The notes beneath the pieces were generated by a model. That model did no database searches. It saw only the letters and a list, made by a program, of their open reading frames with translations, and was not told where the DNA came from. The position numbers were made by a program, and so were the translations under genes. A DNA stretch of 64,000 bases, from contig RSEF01000021.1 in the NCBI GenBank assembly GCA_003993805.1, forward strand, positions 4,865,267 through 4,929,266, read 5' to 3'. This document shows positions 38,078 to 51,589 of this stretch, one piece after another. Positions within the stretch are counted from its first letter, which is position 1; each line of letters begins with the position of its first letter. Origin of the DNA: Himantopus leucocephalus. Taxonomy: Eukaryota > Chordata > Aves > Charadriiformes > Recurvirostridae.

Positions 38078-40369
38078 CTGGCACAGGATGGAATTAGTTG
38101 GAACGGAAAAGGGCAGGAGGAAAAGAGAAGAAAAGAAGAATTCGGTTAGGCAACCCAGAACCAAGCAGCTCCTCTCAAATGGCTGCCCTGCGAAGGCAAT
38201 GCTGTTAGTCATCGCAGGTTTCAGACTGGTATATTGGGTGGGCAAAGGCTACGTTCACTTTGCAAAAGACTTTTCAGCAGAGGCATATGTATATCTAGTT
38301 CTTTCGGCTCTAATATTCAAGTCATGCACTCCCAGCCCCTTCCCACCTCTTCATTCCTAGCTTGTGTCTCATCTGTGTCAACAGGAAAGGAAGATGGCAG
38401 CAGAATTAGACGCCAATCTCTCCCTCCAGAGTATTTCCTACCAAATGTGGCACATTAACATAGCAGAATAGGTTAAATTAAACCTTTGCCAGTAGCCCAG
38501 GGAAGACATGATCCAGATGATCCAGAACTTTTGACTGCAAAGGGAAAACTGCCTGTGCCAGCCAGCAGCAGGTTTGACTCTCACGCCAGTGAACAGTCCA
38601 CACCAATTTCAACTTGACTTACTGAGGCGACTTTTCACTGGTCGTTTGCGTGTTCGGATGAATCTAGCAGGTCTTGCTTTGTGCAGATTTTTCCCTAGGT
38701 GGTCCTGGCAGTCTACCTCCCTCAACAATTCACTTCTGACAAGACACAAATAAACAGGAGGAAAACTCCCAGGAGGCAAAAGCTGCTTTTTCACTCCATG
38801 TGTATTTGTGTACAGAACCCAGCACAACATGACCCTGGTCCCAACCACCTATCTTCTGCAAGTAGTGAGAATGTATTACAGATTACTCTGTCTCTGCACC
38901 CTTTGTGCCTGATCCACAAGAAGATACAAGCCCAGCGCAGCCTAAGCTAGAATGTGTTGGGTTTTAGCTCTCACTGCGATAAAACATGGTTCTAGCACTT
39001 GGGGTGTTCAGCTCGATCTGTGACTGACCAAGACAGAGAGCCATAACACAAGCACTTCCAGTGGAAGATGCACATTGGAAACCCAGGGAGACTGTAACGT
39101 CATTCCCCCACAGAATTTAAAATTTTAGCAAACAAAATTATGAAACTGGGAAGGGAAGCAGTTGGTTTCATGTCCATTCGTTTACAGGTATGTAGGCATA
39201 CTTCCTTCAGTAGGACAAGTCACAGAAAAGAAATATGTTTTTAGCAAGGATTGAAACAAAAGGAAGAAAGGTGTGTGAAGCTGGTCGAGTAAGTGCAGAG
39301 TAACATTTGACTAACAGCAGTTTTTCTGAAACATCAACTCCAACTTTCCAAATAAACCTGACAAAATGAAAACATCCTGGGAGAGCCCCAGTCAGGCTCT
39401 CTGCAGGGGAGAATGGAGCAAGACTAAGTGGTAGAAGAGCCCATGTTTTTTTAATTGAACAAATTAAGAACTTTCCACAAATACAAAACAAAAACTTCTT
39501 GTTTACCTCTGTCAATAAATTCCAGTTGTGGTCATTAAGGGGAGCCCTAATCGTTGCGATAATTAGCTAAATCCATCTGGAAAGCATCACCCCAAGGAGG
39601 CACACGAGCTTTCCCACTCTGATGCACTTCCAAGCCAAGAACACAGCTGTCTGTGAATAGCAGACACCCAAGGGAGGGAAGAGCAGTGGGCCAAACTGGC
39701 TTAAAAATGGGAAAACGCATGCATACAAGGAAAAAGACATGCACTTTTTTCTTGAGAGACACGTGAAGAAGAAAAACGCACCCTTGGACAGCAACAAGGT
39801 GAATGCTCCTACATCTGCCAGTATCCCAAGTACAAAACTTGGATCAAGCTGCAACAGGCTTTGTGGTGAGTCCAAGCGCCCAGCCACAGGCACAGGACAA
39901 TACCCTCACTGTGAATACTGCTGGGGACTCTCAGAGACCCACCTGGGGAGGTGAACTGCTGTGGTGCGAGGGGCCAACTGCCTCTATCCGACAAACAGCA
40001 AACGCTTTCCCTCAGCCCTGGGGGCTCCCCTACGCAGTAGCAGAGATCCTCTCACACGGCGCTTTGCAAAGAGGTTTCTCACCGTCTGTTCCCTGGAGGA
40101 ACATGCAATATAAACTGTGCGTCCCCTACCCTTAAATACTTTTTGCATACTAGGTGCATTTCCGTCCCTGCCCCCTTTCCTGCTCTAGTGCACACAGAGA
40201 ACGCGCAAAAGCCATCTTAGTAACTCCAGCTAGCGCGGTGTCAAAAGGACAGTAGGAAAAGAAGAGGAGAGAAAGGGAGAAGCAAAGGGAATGAAAGGAA
40301 AAGCAAGGAGAGCAGTATTTGCACCAGATTTCTGTCATGCTGAAAAGCTAGGACTTGATATCAGCACGA

Positions 40370-40560
40370 GCTTTATCATGCCAACGCTTTATTTATTTTT
40401 CTGAAGTTGCAATTCATCATAACAATTAAAGGGAGAGGGGAGGGAGGGCGTGCAAATTTCCGCTTCAAAATAATTGCAATTCACTCTCTGCTCTGACTTC
40501 GCAGGCTAAAGAGAACGGCACTGATCAGACACTAAAAATCATTTTATGGCCATTATGGTA
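40370..40560. promoter_or_regulatory. Candidate regulatory block upstream of the 179-bp exon
   Basis: 'cataacaattaaag' is followed by a G-quadruplex-type run (40431-40449), then 'cgtgcaaatttccgc' and 'ataattgcaattc'. The AT-rich/G-run arrangement resembles 30410-30680. Inference only. Confidence 0.25.
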
Positions 40561-40764
40561 CCTTCGAGCAGTTACCAGGTCTCAGTGACTGCCCAGGGAC
40601 CCATCAGCCCTAACAAGAGTGAGAGAGTGCAGCAAACAGGGAGGCACTAAACCTAGAGAAACAGCCCACCAGCCCAGGAACACAGGTTCCCCCTTTCTCC
40701 TGCTCCTCAGAGCGCTTATTCTTTGCCTTCCTGTGAATTGTAGCCTTAGACCTAAAGCTGCTGC

Positions 40765-40838
40765 ATATATACACACACATATATGTAAACACACATATAT
40801 ATATGCCTGTCTATGTAATATACAGATACATATACACG
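40765..40838. repeat. Degenerate (AC)n/(AT)n dinucleotide tract
   Basis: Mixed 'atatatacacacacatatat' and related units form an alternating purine-pyrimidine stretch. It gives spurious Ile/His/Thr-rich open frames. Confidence 0.8.
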
Positions 40839-41113
40839 TCCCTATTTAGGTATCACCTAACACACAGAGAGCTTCCCTTAAAAGACAAATGAACTAACAG
40901 GAATGGCACAAAGAAGCCGCATCTGCAGCAATCTCTGGTCACAGATGATCCGTTCTACTTTTGTTCTGACCAGGGGCCAGACATGGACAACGCTGGAACC
41001 AGAGCGACGGTGGTTCCAGCGCCCTTGAATAGACCTGCATCCCATCACTAGCAATGCATTTTTTAGAGTTGTGTTTACTTTGTACTTTGTATTTTTGCCA
41101 TTAGGTTTGGGGC

Positions 41114-41139
41114 GTTCTATTTATTTATTTATTTATTAC
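41114..41139. repeat. (TTTA)n microsatellite
   Basis: About five TTTA units in 'ctatttatttatttattt' and following bases; simple repeat. Confidence 0.8.
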
Positions 41140-41448
41140 ATTTCTCCATTCCCAGAAAATTAAAATAGACTGAGCCAATCAATTTTGCCTTTTATGTTCA
41201 TCTATAGTCAGTTTTGAATCAATTGCACTTTCTTAATCTGTTTAGAGGCCTTCACCAGTAGATACACATTACTTTTAAATTAAGCACAGAGGTAGCCAGA
41301 AGCCTGGTCCAGAACCTGCTACAATCAATTGTCTTTCCATTGACTTAAAAGGGCACTGGTCCAAGCTGCAAATAAAAAACACTCATTTGTGAGAAGCACT
41401 CCATCCAAGGAATCATTCCTATGACTCTGGCTTTTGCTAAAGTCCTTT

Positions 41449-41800
41449 GCCAGCTGTACAGACAGCTTACAGGACANTCCAGTTGTACAGACAGCTTACA
41501 GGACAGGCATGTACCTACAGAGCCGAGCAGTATATTGAGATAACTACAGCCACTCAGATTCAGGGTTATCAACTACCACTTGGCACGCAGTGGCAGGTGG
41601 TAAAGTATGCACTCAGCAAAGCGGGGTTATGTGTAAGTNGCCAGCTGTACAGACAGCTTACAGGACAGGCATGTACCTACGGAGCCGAGCAGTATATTGA
41701 GATAACTACAGCTACTCAGATTCAGGGTTATCAACTACCACTTGGCACGCAGTGGCAGGTGGTAAAGTATGCACTCAGCAAAGCGGGGTTATGGGTAAGT
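41449..41800. repeat. Tandem duplication (160-bp unit) with single Ns at both joins
   Basis: A 28-bp partial copy (41449-41476) is followed by an N at 41477. A 160-bp copy (41479-41638) is followed by an N at 41639, and a second 160-bp copy (41641-41800) follows. Copies begin 'ccagytgtacagacagctta' and end near 'gcggggttatg-gtaagt', with only a few mismatches. A 141-codon open frame across the copies is a by-product. Assembly joining of overlapping ends is the most likely cause. Confidence 0.85.
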
Positions 41801-44179
41801 ATACACCCAGAGACTGCAGTGACACTGGTATATATGGGGAGGTACATTAGGATTTATAGATATTTGATGTAAGCCTCATAATCCCACATTAAAAAAGCTT
41901 GTATTTGTGTGACAGTGTCATTGCACGGTGATCTCATACATTAATGGGATGCTGATGTTGAACCATGAACCCTGTAAGAAGGCTTGAATATTTTAAAAAG
42001 AAATCTGCCTCCCAATTTCTTGATATTCATTGGGATGTCTGATGCTTGGGAAAACAACCCAATCAATAGCCACCTACTGCCAGAGCGCCAGGCATCTTGG
42101 GACTCCAGCTCCCCCCTCTTAAATAATTCCATTTTTACACACACAAAGAAAAGGGGGAAGGTGTGCTTTGCCAGCTGGCTTGCTTAAACTAGCAGGACTG
42201 TTTTGGCCAGTGGGTCAGAAGGAGCATTTTCTATAGCTGCAGAGCCAACAGCTGTTAGTACAGGTGCAGTACCCCCAGCAAAAATATGAAGTATACGTAG
42301 CAGTGAGTATGTCTTATAGTTCAGGCCAGCAAAGCCAGGTTGCCTGCCTGCCAGCTCCCTGCCCCGGGGAGCGCAGACAGAAGGTGCTGTAAGGAACAGA
42401 TTATACCCCTGAGAGCAGGGGGAACACAGGATCCCCGCTGAGGACCTGTTCTCAACACATCCGTCTGTGGGTGAAATACAGCCAGCCTAAACGCTGCCGC
42501 AGAGTTCCTGCACATGTAGGTGCTCTCCCCTACCCTGCAACACACCCTCCAACAACCTCTGTGGTGCCCGAGAGGGGTCAAAGATGCCTGTTTTCAGGAG
42601 AAACGCTAACTCGGCTCAGAGGAAACCTCTTCAGAGCTTGCACCTTCCTTTCATACCACAATGATTTCCCCCTTTCCTCGGACAGAGGGTGGGGGGTGGA
42701 GAACAGAACATCACTTATCCTCTCTTTAATTTGTGTAACTAGAAAGTAAAACACTTCTGCAATTCTCCGAAGCTTTTACAAGGGTGAGTGTTGAGGGCCC
42801 TGCAGAACTGCCTCACAAATTAGGACCCTCTTCCCTTTATACATTGTTAAAGATCAGTTTTGTGGGTTATGATACCAGCTAACGAAGCACCGCTGGAGTT
42901 GAGTCAATAACCCTCTATTCCCCAGACACGTTCAGCTACCCACCCAGCCGTTCCTGCGTCAGCCCAGCCCTCAGTCACTCACCACTTCACCCTCCTAGGG
43001 TCTTTTGACACCATTAATTGCTTTCATTGCCTCTCAAAGTATTGTCTGGGTGGGGGGTTGCTTTGTTTTTAAAAATCACAGACAGGCATATTTCCTTTCC
43101 CCAGGAAAAATCAGATGGGTACCAACACACAATTTAAAGTTACCGATTACCCGAGTCTGGAGATGCAACTACAAGTAAACAAACCCAACAACTTGGGAAC
43201 AGTGGTAGGTTACCTGAGCAGAGAAGCCTGGAAGCCTGTCCGTTCTGTCATGAAGGCAACGGACCATCAGAAAGATGGAAAAGAAAACACTGATGATTTT
43301 TCTTCCCTTCCAGAGAGCGGGGGAAATTCCGCTCTGTGTGGCTAAGCAAGGTCAGTGGAGGTACAAAATAAAATCTTTCTCCCCCCACCCATCCAACCCC
43401 CTCATAGCTCTCCCCTGGAGCCCTGTTCTCCCAGCCAAGAATACCAAAATCCAAGCTGTTGCATAAGAGCCCTGGGAGAGCGTGCAGATGGAATGACGGG
43501 CGGAGAGCATGGGACTTGGGGGAGAGACAGGAAGGGAGGGTTAGGAAAGGTTTCCTGCCCTGGGAGCTACTGCAACAAGGTCAAAACAGCTGAACGCCCT
43601 GGTGTGACATTCAAAGTCAGCCAGAAAAAGGAAAGATTCCTCGCAGAGAGAACCCCTGGTGAGCATTTAATTGATCCCAGCAATGGAAAGGCCTCTGCTA
43701 TGAGAGCTGCAAGGCAAAAAGCTCCATGGAAAAAAAAAATTGCACATGAAAGCAAAGCATTTGCCAGTCCATATTAACTGCCAGCCAAACTCTGGACGTC
43801 TGATCCCACTGGGAATTGACCCAAGAAGATGCGCAGGTGCAGTCCCCACGGACACTGCTTCTTCAGCATCCAAATCAGCACCAGAAAAAAAGCACAGAAA
43901 TGCAAATGCACGAAGAGTTTGCACACTGATAAAAATATCAAAGCTGCGTGCAAGATGATTCACGTGCCTGTGATTCAACTCTCAAAAATAATTTCTATCG
44001 GATAAAAAAAAAAGCCCTGCAGAAGCAACAGCACATGCATTCTTTCTGTATACGTAGATCTGGGAAATACAGGGAGCAGACAGGGAATGCTGAGGGGAGG
44101 TAAGAGGGGAGGTTTGTGTGCTGCCAGTGCTGGGAGCTGAAGAATGCTAAATCTTTTCCATATGTGAAGGAAATCCTCA

Positions 44180-44330
44180 AGTCCAGACAGTATTTTCTCG
44201 CTCTTTTTATAGATAATAAAGATAGGGAAAAGGAAAGGAGGAGGTTCTGACAGCCTGGAATATTTTTCTTTTACTTTTTCAAATAATAAACCTGGTCAAA
44301 TGGCTTTAATTAGGGAAATTACACAGCAAT
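44180..44330. promoter_or_regulatory. Possible AT-rich regulatory block
   Basis: It contains 'atagataataaagatag', 'caaataataaacctggtc' and a TAATTA core at 44307-44312 within 'ggctttaattagggaaatta'. Tentative. Confidence 0.2.
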
Positions 44331-45234
44331 GGACCCCCCCATGCCCCTGTAGGATAACTGTCAGAGTTTGCATTTACCTTTGGCTGTGATTAGTGTAAAC
44401 ACCTACGAAAGGGTCAGTTGCCTTCCAAGATAATCCTCCACTCTCCCCTGGGCCTTCATTAGGTGTTCTAGGCCAACGTCCTACCAGGCCGACCGTCTCG
44501 GTAGCAAATCCGGTACGGGCGCAGTCCTGCTGCCCTGTGCTCACCAGCTTCTCCGTCAAAACTGAGGTCACAGACAGGAGAAGCTGTCCAGCCTCTCATC
44601 TTACCTCCTGCTCCAGTGTTCAGTAATGAACAAATGAATAAAACAACAGTCGGCAGCCTGCCGCTGCATCTATTTTCCTGCCTCCCTGTCAGCTGTAGTC
44701 CAGCCCTTTAACCCCACCACTAATAGGTTTATTATTTATCATCTCCTTCCAGTGACACCCATGTTACACTGGAAGTTGTTCCAGTGCAGGAGGGATGGCC
44801 CAAAGTACAGAGGGGGCAGAAGGGAACAGACAGCACTGCTCAGGCAAAAAATTAAGGCAATGCAGACCACGAAGACTCTTCCAGGTTTTAGGGACTGTGT
44901 TGCACTCTTCATCAGAGTCTCATGGAAGTGGTTTACAAGTTCTAGCAACGACTAGAGGCAAGCCGAGGAGGCGATTCAGCACACCCAGACAGCTCTAAGA
45001 GCTGTAGCCAGGGGGACGACAGATTCTGGGAATAACTGTACCCTAGCAGGCTCTCTAGGTCAACACTTGACAATTCCTCATTAACAGTTTTGAGTTGTCA
45101 TCAACTGGTTTATACAGAAGCTACCAATTCCAGTACAGACAACCCAGGCCCGTTTTTAGGGTATTTTATCTTTTGAGAGACAGAGAGAAGAAAGGTCTAT
45201 CAAAGAAGAAGATTACTCTTAACCACAATTTCCC

Positions 45235-45420
45235 TGGGTGATCCCGGACAACTCACTTGACCCCACTACGCTCAGTCTCCCTGCTACAAAAAGCCATCAG
45301 TAACACCTTCTGTCCCTTGTACCTGTTCCTCCACACTGTTTATGTTGTAAGCTCTTTGGAGCAAAGAAGGACATGCTGAGTCTGAGGCTGCGCACAGAAA
45401 CAGGGCTGTAGGTACCACTA
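45235..45420 (+). repeat. Ancient MIR-like / core-SINE relic
   Basis: The order of landmarks resembles an old amniote SINE. First comes a 'gacaactcacttgaccccac' part (compare 'gggcaagtcacttaacctc') followed by a 'tcagtctccctgctacaaaa' part (compare 'tcagtttccccatctgtaaa'). Then comes a tail 'gttgtaagctctttggagca' with 'aaggac', as in the 'gtaagctctttggggcaggg' tails common in bird and reptile genomes. It is heavily diverged. Confidence 0.5.
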
Positions 45421-48400
45421 TAACTGGAGAAAATATATACGTTTTAAACCAAAAGAAAGTTACACAGAAGGGAAGCTGCAGCTCTTCCCATCAATATTAA
45501 CAACATTATTTTCTGAAGCCCTAAAGAAACAGATGAACATGATCTGTGAACAGAAGGGAACATTTCCCATTTATTACCTTTGAGTGAGTTATAAAGCCTA
45601 CAGGATAATTAGTTAATAGAGTGAGAGCTATGCTTTTCTGGAAAAACCAACTGGAATTTTCAGTCTTTGAAGGGAGGTAACTCTAATAAAAAAATCTATC
45701 AGTCCTTCGGAGCTACTTGTTTTCAAAAACTCTTTGGAAGAAGGCTGAAAAGTGGAATAGTCTTTGTTTTCTATGTCTGTTTCACATCAAATAACTTTGT
45801 CCATTTCAGTCTGAGGTTGCAAAGAAGGAAGCAGAGGTGTGAAGCCAGGTCCTCAGGCAATGTAAGTCAGTATTAATGGAGTAAAAGTCAACTTGCACCA
45901 GTTGAGGATGTGGTACACTGATGCTATCTCCTAAATAAAAGCAAAACGTACTTATTTGTCTCTTTTTTCTTTCCTTTCCTGCTCCTCCTCTCTGGTGAAG
46001 AGAGAAGGAGCAAAAGGGCATGGATGCTTTCAGACATTTTCCCGTCTTTTCACGCACCTCACTGCCATACTTTTTGAGTAACAGAAAGACAAGAGAACAA
46101 AATAACTGTCCGTCATTCCCCCAGGTATTAATGTTTCACTCCAAAGTTTCATTACATCAGGTCCAAGAGAACACAGCCTTTCCCAGCAAGTCTGAAATAT
46201 TTCATCAAGAGGAATTTGACTGAGTTTTATACTTTTATTCTGCTCCAGAGACACACACTTAAAGCATTTCTTTGAGATCCTTGAGATTTCCAAGTGTGGC
46301 TTATAGCCTGCTCAGCCAGAAGGGCACAGACCCAGGCTTTGTTCAAGTCCTGCAAGAACAAGGACCAGCCACTGTAGCGTTCATTGGGTAGAGTGCAATT
46401 TCTGCCTCAAGTTCTGCTTTGAGCTTTTTTTTTCTTTTTTGATAAGTCTTCACTATCATAAAGAACAACTTTCACAGAGATCAAACAGAAACGTTAAACA
46501 GTTCCTCCCAAAACGCATGTTGTTGCTGTAATAGAAACCAAAACAGGCTTTAGCTAAACAGTTCAGTGCGTTTTAAAAAGATCAATAATTACTATCATCA
46601 CTTAATGGGATAGACAGACCTGCATTTGTTGAGAGTCGTTCCTCCTTTTCTTTAGTTGTCCGTACGGAAGAAGATTTTGCTGCTGCTGTAGTTACTGTGA
46701 GCTACAGCTGGTTCTTTTGGAAAAATCAGGTTCAACACCATCCTAAAAGCTGGTCTTCCAAAATACTGAAGTGCCCATGATCACCGATGACTTGGAAAAC
46801 GTAAACTCCTAAGGGCATCTGTGGAACTCGCAGACTGTCAGTCCCTAACCCCAGCCACACTCACCTCAAACACCCTGGTGTTACACTGACCCAGGAAACG
46901 CCTCCTGTCCATCCCCACAGCTGGACCACTCTTCTCATGGGCAGAACGAGATGGAAACTAACCAGAGGGCAATTTTTCTCAGCTTTAGAAAAATTTATTT
47001 CCCAGCAGTTTCCCTCAAAACTGAAGCAACCAAACTGACGAGAGCAGAGAAACAGCAGCTGCTCCTCACAGCGGAGACAGAGTAACCAGAGCTTCGCATT
47101 ACATCCTAGTGTTCCCCGGGGGAGGCTGGTGCCAAAAATCAGCCACATCTGCCTCCATGACAGGACCACCCAGCAGCGCAGCACCATCCGCCCTGGATGG
47201 CAGACACGCCTCTTCAAGAACCTTGAGCTCCAGCCTTCAGTTAACACCTGCACAGAGATCATTCAGGCTGGTAAAGATATAAAAAGATACACATACTGTC
47301 GCGTTTTAAGTCTGATCCCAGCACTGAAGAGCAGATCAGAAAAATCTGAGGAGAGAGCTGCCACCTTCCGAGTGAGCAACAGCCGGGTCTGCCCACAAAG
47401 TTTCCTCAGAGAGACTCAACCCTCCCGACAGCCAAGGAAACTTTGGAAATCCAAAGCAAACATCAAAACTACAAGTATTAATTAAGGCATCGCTTCCACT
47501 TTCGCAAAAAAGTGCCTGGTGTTTACGCAGACATCCTACTCTTAAACTATCGATATCAAAACAAAACAGAGAGAGGTGCAGTTCATTCACGGATGCGGCA
47601 TGACTGGCAGAGTTTGTCTAAACAGAGCGTAGTCTGCAGTGCCACTGAGGCTTTGAAAGGACCCTTTTTTCCACATCAAAAGCTCTGACACCTGCTGCAT
47701 GCACAGGAGTGAAGCCATAGCCTCCCTGGAGCCCCGTCCCTACCACAGAGAGCCAAAAGCGAGTGAAATCTGAGCCAGTAAGCCTGTCATCTGCTGCAGG
47801 GATACTGCCGTTGTGCAACACACTTCATTTGGAAAGCACAACATGTTTTATAAGCTTTTGTTATTTAAGGGCTTTTAACACATCTGGGAGGCCGGTGAGG
47901 AGCAGTAGGTCCATTTCACAGTGGTGCAAAGTGTGATGAAGGGATGTAAGCCGATGAACTAAGTCATACAGAGAGGCCGCTGCAGAGCAGCACGTTGTGC
48001 TTCCAAAGCCAAAGGGACAATATAGTCACATCCAGTGGGGAAAAGCAGCTCTGTGGACCCTTTTCAGGAATGGGACTACAATACCACAGCAATGCCTTCT
48101 AGTCCTACAGTCATAAATGCATCCTTTCAAGTAAAAAACAGCTGAAGATGTCCCCCTCTCTCCCTCCCCATCTCATTGCCTTCATACGCGCACAGACACA
48201 CAGCCTCCACTGAAGGAAGCACAAAGAATCTGGTTCAGATGATCGGAAGGGACTGACTGACAAATGGATCCTTAGCTTTTTTAACTTGACCAGTGTCAAC
48301 ATGCACCTGTGACAAAGAGCTCTCCAGGCCCAGAGTACCCATCACTACGCTTGGGTGTCACTGTTCACAAACTATCAGTGCTGCGCTAAGGCTGCAAATG

Positions 48401-50974
48401 GCATTTACCACTGGCACGAGACTCACAGAACCACCTTGAAGTCACTCTGGGGTGATTATCTGATTTTACGCCACACACACAGCCTGCACAATGGAAATGA
48501 CTTGCCCAAGATTTGCTGGGTAGATGACAAAACGAAGGAGAACCGAGAAGGGTTGTGTGTGTCTGTCACTCCCCTGCTCCTACTGCTACGTCACACGTGC
48601 TTCCAGCCACACCACAGGGCTCCACTTCTCAGTTTGTCACCCCCTTCAAGAGCTCCTTCCTTGCTATCACACGCTCTATGGTGGCAGTTACCTCTTTCCA
48701 CCACCCTCTGCGATATAAAAACAAGAAACAGCCCATTTCCCCTTCTCCTCCTTTCACTAGTACCTTTCCTGCAACTGGCTGCACAGCTAAGGGTACCCTT
48801 TTCTGTAGTTTTATTCATTTTCTGAAGCTTTGTCTTCCTTCCCCACATCCCTCCCACCCCCAAACCACCACAGACTACCTATGAAAACCACTGCTTCCAT
48901 TTCCACTTCATGATTTGCCTGCCACACCTGGGGGATTTCCCAGCAAATTGTATTACTTTATTTGGTCAATTGGCCTACAAATTGATTTTCCTGTACAAAT
49001 AATGAACATTTATGGTTATTTTCCCCATAGACTGCTTTATTTTCCATGTAACAAAGACTGATTTCCTGCAGTTTTTGAGACCCGAGCATATGATCTGCAG
49101 TTACTGTGACCCCTGGTTGATGGATGGCAAGGACTCGAAGCACAACAGGAGGGTTTGGGGTTTTCTTTCCCCTTATGTTCTAATAGTACTACAGACAGAG
49201 ATGACAGCTGGAAGTAAACACCGGTACCAGACCAAGCAATTCTACAACCTGTTTACTATGGGAATAAACTGTATTGTTTTAAAAGAGATTCAGCCCTGGG
49301 ACCGGCCAGCCACGAGGCCAAGCCACAGCAGACGAAGCAATCAGGGCGACCGAGGGCAGAGCAGAGCGTCCCGGGGTGGCAGGAGGCTGCGAGCCACCGC
49401 AGGTGCCTTCTCTATCCACCAGCACGCCCAGGAGCCCCGAGCATTAGAAATGGCAGCCCCGGCTCATTGCAACCTTTGGGGACACGCTGCAAGGACTTTC
49501 TTTAATCTTAATCACGTTACTGTGGAGGGAAAGGGAGGAGGAGTCAGGGACGAAGAGTTTCTAGAAAACCAACTGGGAGCGAGGTGGCCCGGCGTGATTC
49601 ACGGGCAGGGAGTAGAGGTGTTCTTCTGCACTCGTCCCCCCAGAGACGCAGAGACAGAGCAAGAGCTCCGCAATACATTTCATTTCCACTAATGAGAAAA
49701 CGACTTTTGAGACAGAGCCTCGAGCAAGTTTTGAAGGTCACTCCCGCAGGTGTGGAAATGAATTGGACTAGATCAGGGTCCAAACATAAGTTATTCTACT
49801 TAGACCACAATGGATTATTTGTGTGCACGGGGGGTTAACAGCCTCAGGGCTGTGATGTGTGTGTATGTTTAATTTAATACATCTTGATGGCTGAGGCTGC
49901 TAGGGACAAAGGCCTCTGAGCCTCAGCACTGCGGAGCAGCAAAGATAGGGAGGTTTCTTAGGTGAATCTGAGAGTGAAGGTGGACACAGACGAGAAAGTC
50001 AATTATCCGGAGTAAGTCCCGACTGCCTGCAATTCCCCATCCCCAGTCCTCTAGGGGTGGGTTTGGCCCATGAAGTCTGACTCCAAATCCAATAAAAAAT
50101 TAACTGATTTTGAACAACTACTAGACATGCCTCCTTAGAGTTTTAATACGTGCTCTTCAGCTGCAGCTCAGAGTGGAATTAATGAAAGGAAAGAGAGTCT
50201 GAGAGTGTCAGGCATGAGGCTAAAAGCAAGCCAAATTCCTGCTTAGCTTCCTTGACTCGGGGGAATCCCTCCCTTCTTCTTGGCACTGCTAAGGACTGAC
50301 ATGTCCTCAGTACATCAAAATGCCGCACGGCTGAGAGCACCAGAAAGAGGTATGTCATGACTGAGGATGACACTTGTCCTTAACATAAGCAAGTCAGGGC
50401 AAAGATGCATCTCCCACAACCTACTGGTACAGCGTGCAGATATTTCACTCCGTGGTACGCTTTTATGGGCTTCATGGTAACTGCTCCATAGCAGTCACCA
50501 GAACGCATCTGAAAGTCTACCTCAATGGGGACGTCAGTGCTACAAGATCAAGTTGCTCTCATACCCCACTCCTACTCAGAAATCAGATTACACGGGCTGA
50601 TTAACTGTGCCAGGAGAGAGGGAACCAAATCCAGAGGCAGTACAGTGAACTTCCTAGCTCTGGTGCTTTATAAAAAAATGGGGTGTCAGACAGCCGACTT
50701 GCTGCAGGCATCGCAACAGCTCTGACAAGGACAACAAAAAGGAACCGATTATCAGATTCACAAGATGCAGTCCCTGGAATCACAATGTAAAACCCGTTCT
50801 TCTCACTCAACAGACACGATGTGCAAACATTAAAGTCCAACTCTAGTATATCAGGAACAGCACTTTGCAAGTCCATAGCCTTTCACTTCAAGGCCTGCAG
50901 CTTTTGCAAAAAGGACAGTTCTTGCTATGAAGTACTTTTGTATCATCTTCTAGGCAAGTGAGACCAAGTGGAAG

Positions 50975-51090
50975 TATGGTGGGCCAACTTGCTTATCGTC
51001 ACCCAGTAAAATGGTACAGGATCCAAGACTGGAACAGAATGGTCCTACCTCCAAACCTGCTGCTCCCACCACTCAGTTAACCAGTGCACC
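50975..51090 (-). repeat. Possible MIR-like relic
   Basis: The plus strand reads 'aacttgcttatcgtcaccca' then 'gtaaaatggtacaggatcca'. This resembles the antisense MIR core, in which 'aacttgcccaaggtcacaca' is followed by a 'gtggcagagccgggatt' part. Similarity is weak and judged only by eye. Confidence 0.35.
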
Positions 51091-51589
51091 CCTGAAAAAG
51101 AAACCTACCTGAGATCTGCTTGTGAGTAACTGAAGGACTATCTGATACTGCTGCTTGCAGTCTGTAAAGAACTGTGTGTAACACGCTATGTCTGTATCTT
51201 TATTCTGAACTTAAACCGTCAGCCTGCTCGCCTCACATATACATTCCACAAGCACTGGGGGTAGTGCTCATCGTTCACTGTGCCTGTGCAGCACCTAGAA
51301 CACCACGGGTTCCACTTAGACTGTGTGTACTAACAAAACCAAAGGACAAACCAAAACTACTCACAGAAATATGCAACCAGTTGGCTTGGTACATTAGGAG
51401 CAACACAAGAAGTTACTGCATGATTTACAAGACATCTGTATATATAAATATAATGCTGGAAAAGAGATGATCAACAAATACAGTGCCTTTCCAATGAGTA
51501 CTCAATGGAAGTAGGGAGTGTTTGGAGGGTGTATGTTATTGGGGAGTGTTGGGAGTTGTATGTTTTGAAGATAAACACAAAGAGAATAT

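Noticed and set aside
38078..38245. Upstream extension of the minus-strand open frame past the 179-bp exon
   Set aside because: The splice acceptor at 38078-38080 and the match to SAMD11 starting at NRGRL show that the upstream part is intron read-through.
41447..41872. 141-codon plus-strand open frame with internal repeats
   Set aside because: Created by the N-flanked duplication, probably an assembly artefact, and it spans unknown bases.
48355..48825. 156-codon plus-strand open frame with a hydrophobic C-terminus
   Set aside because: Low-complexity Leu/Ser/Pro from pyrimidine-rich DNA; no recognisable protein family.
49012..49692. 226-codon plus-strand open frame
   Set aside because: No family is recognisable, composition changes halfway with local GC content, and no splice or promoter context supports it. 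Chance is sufficient.
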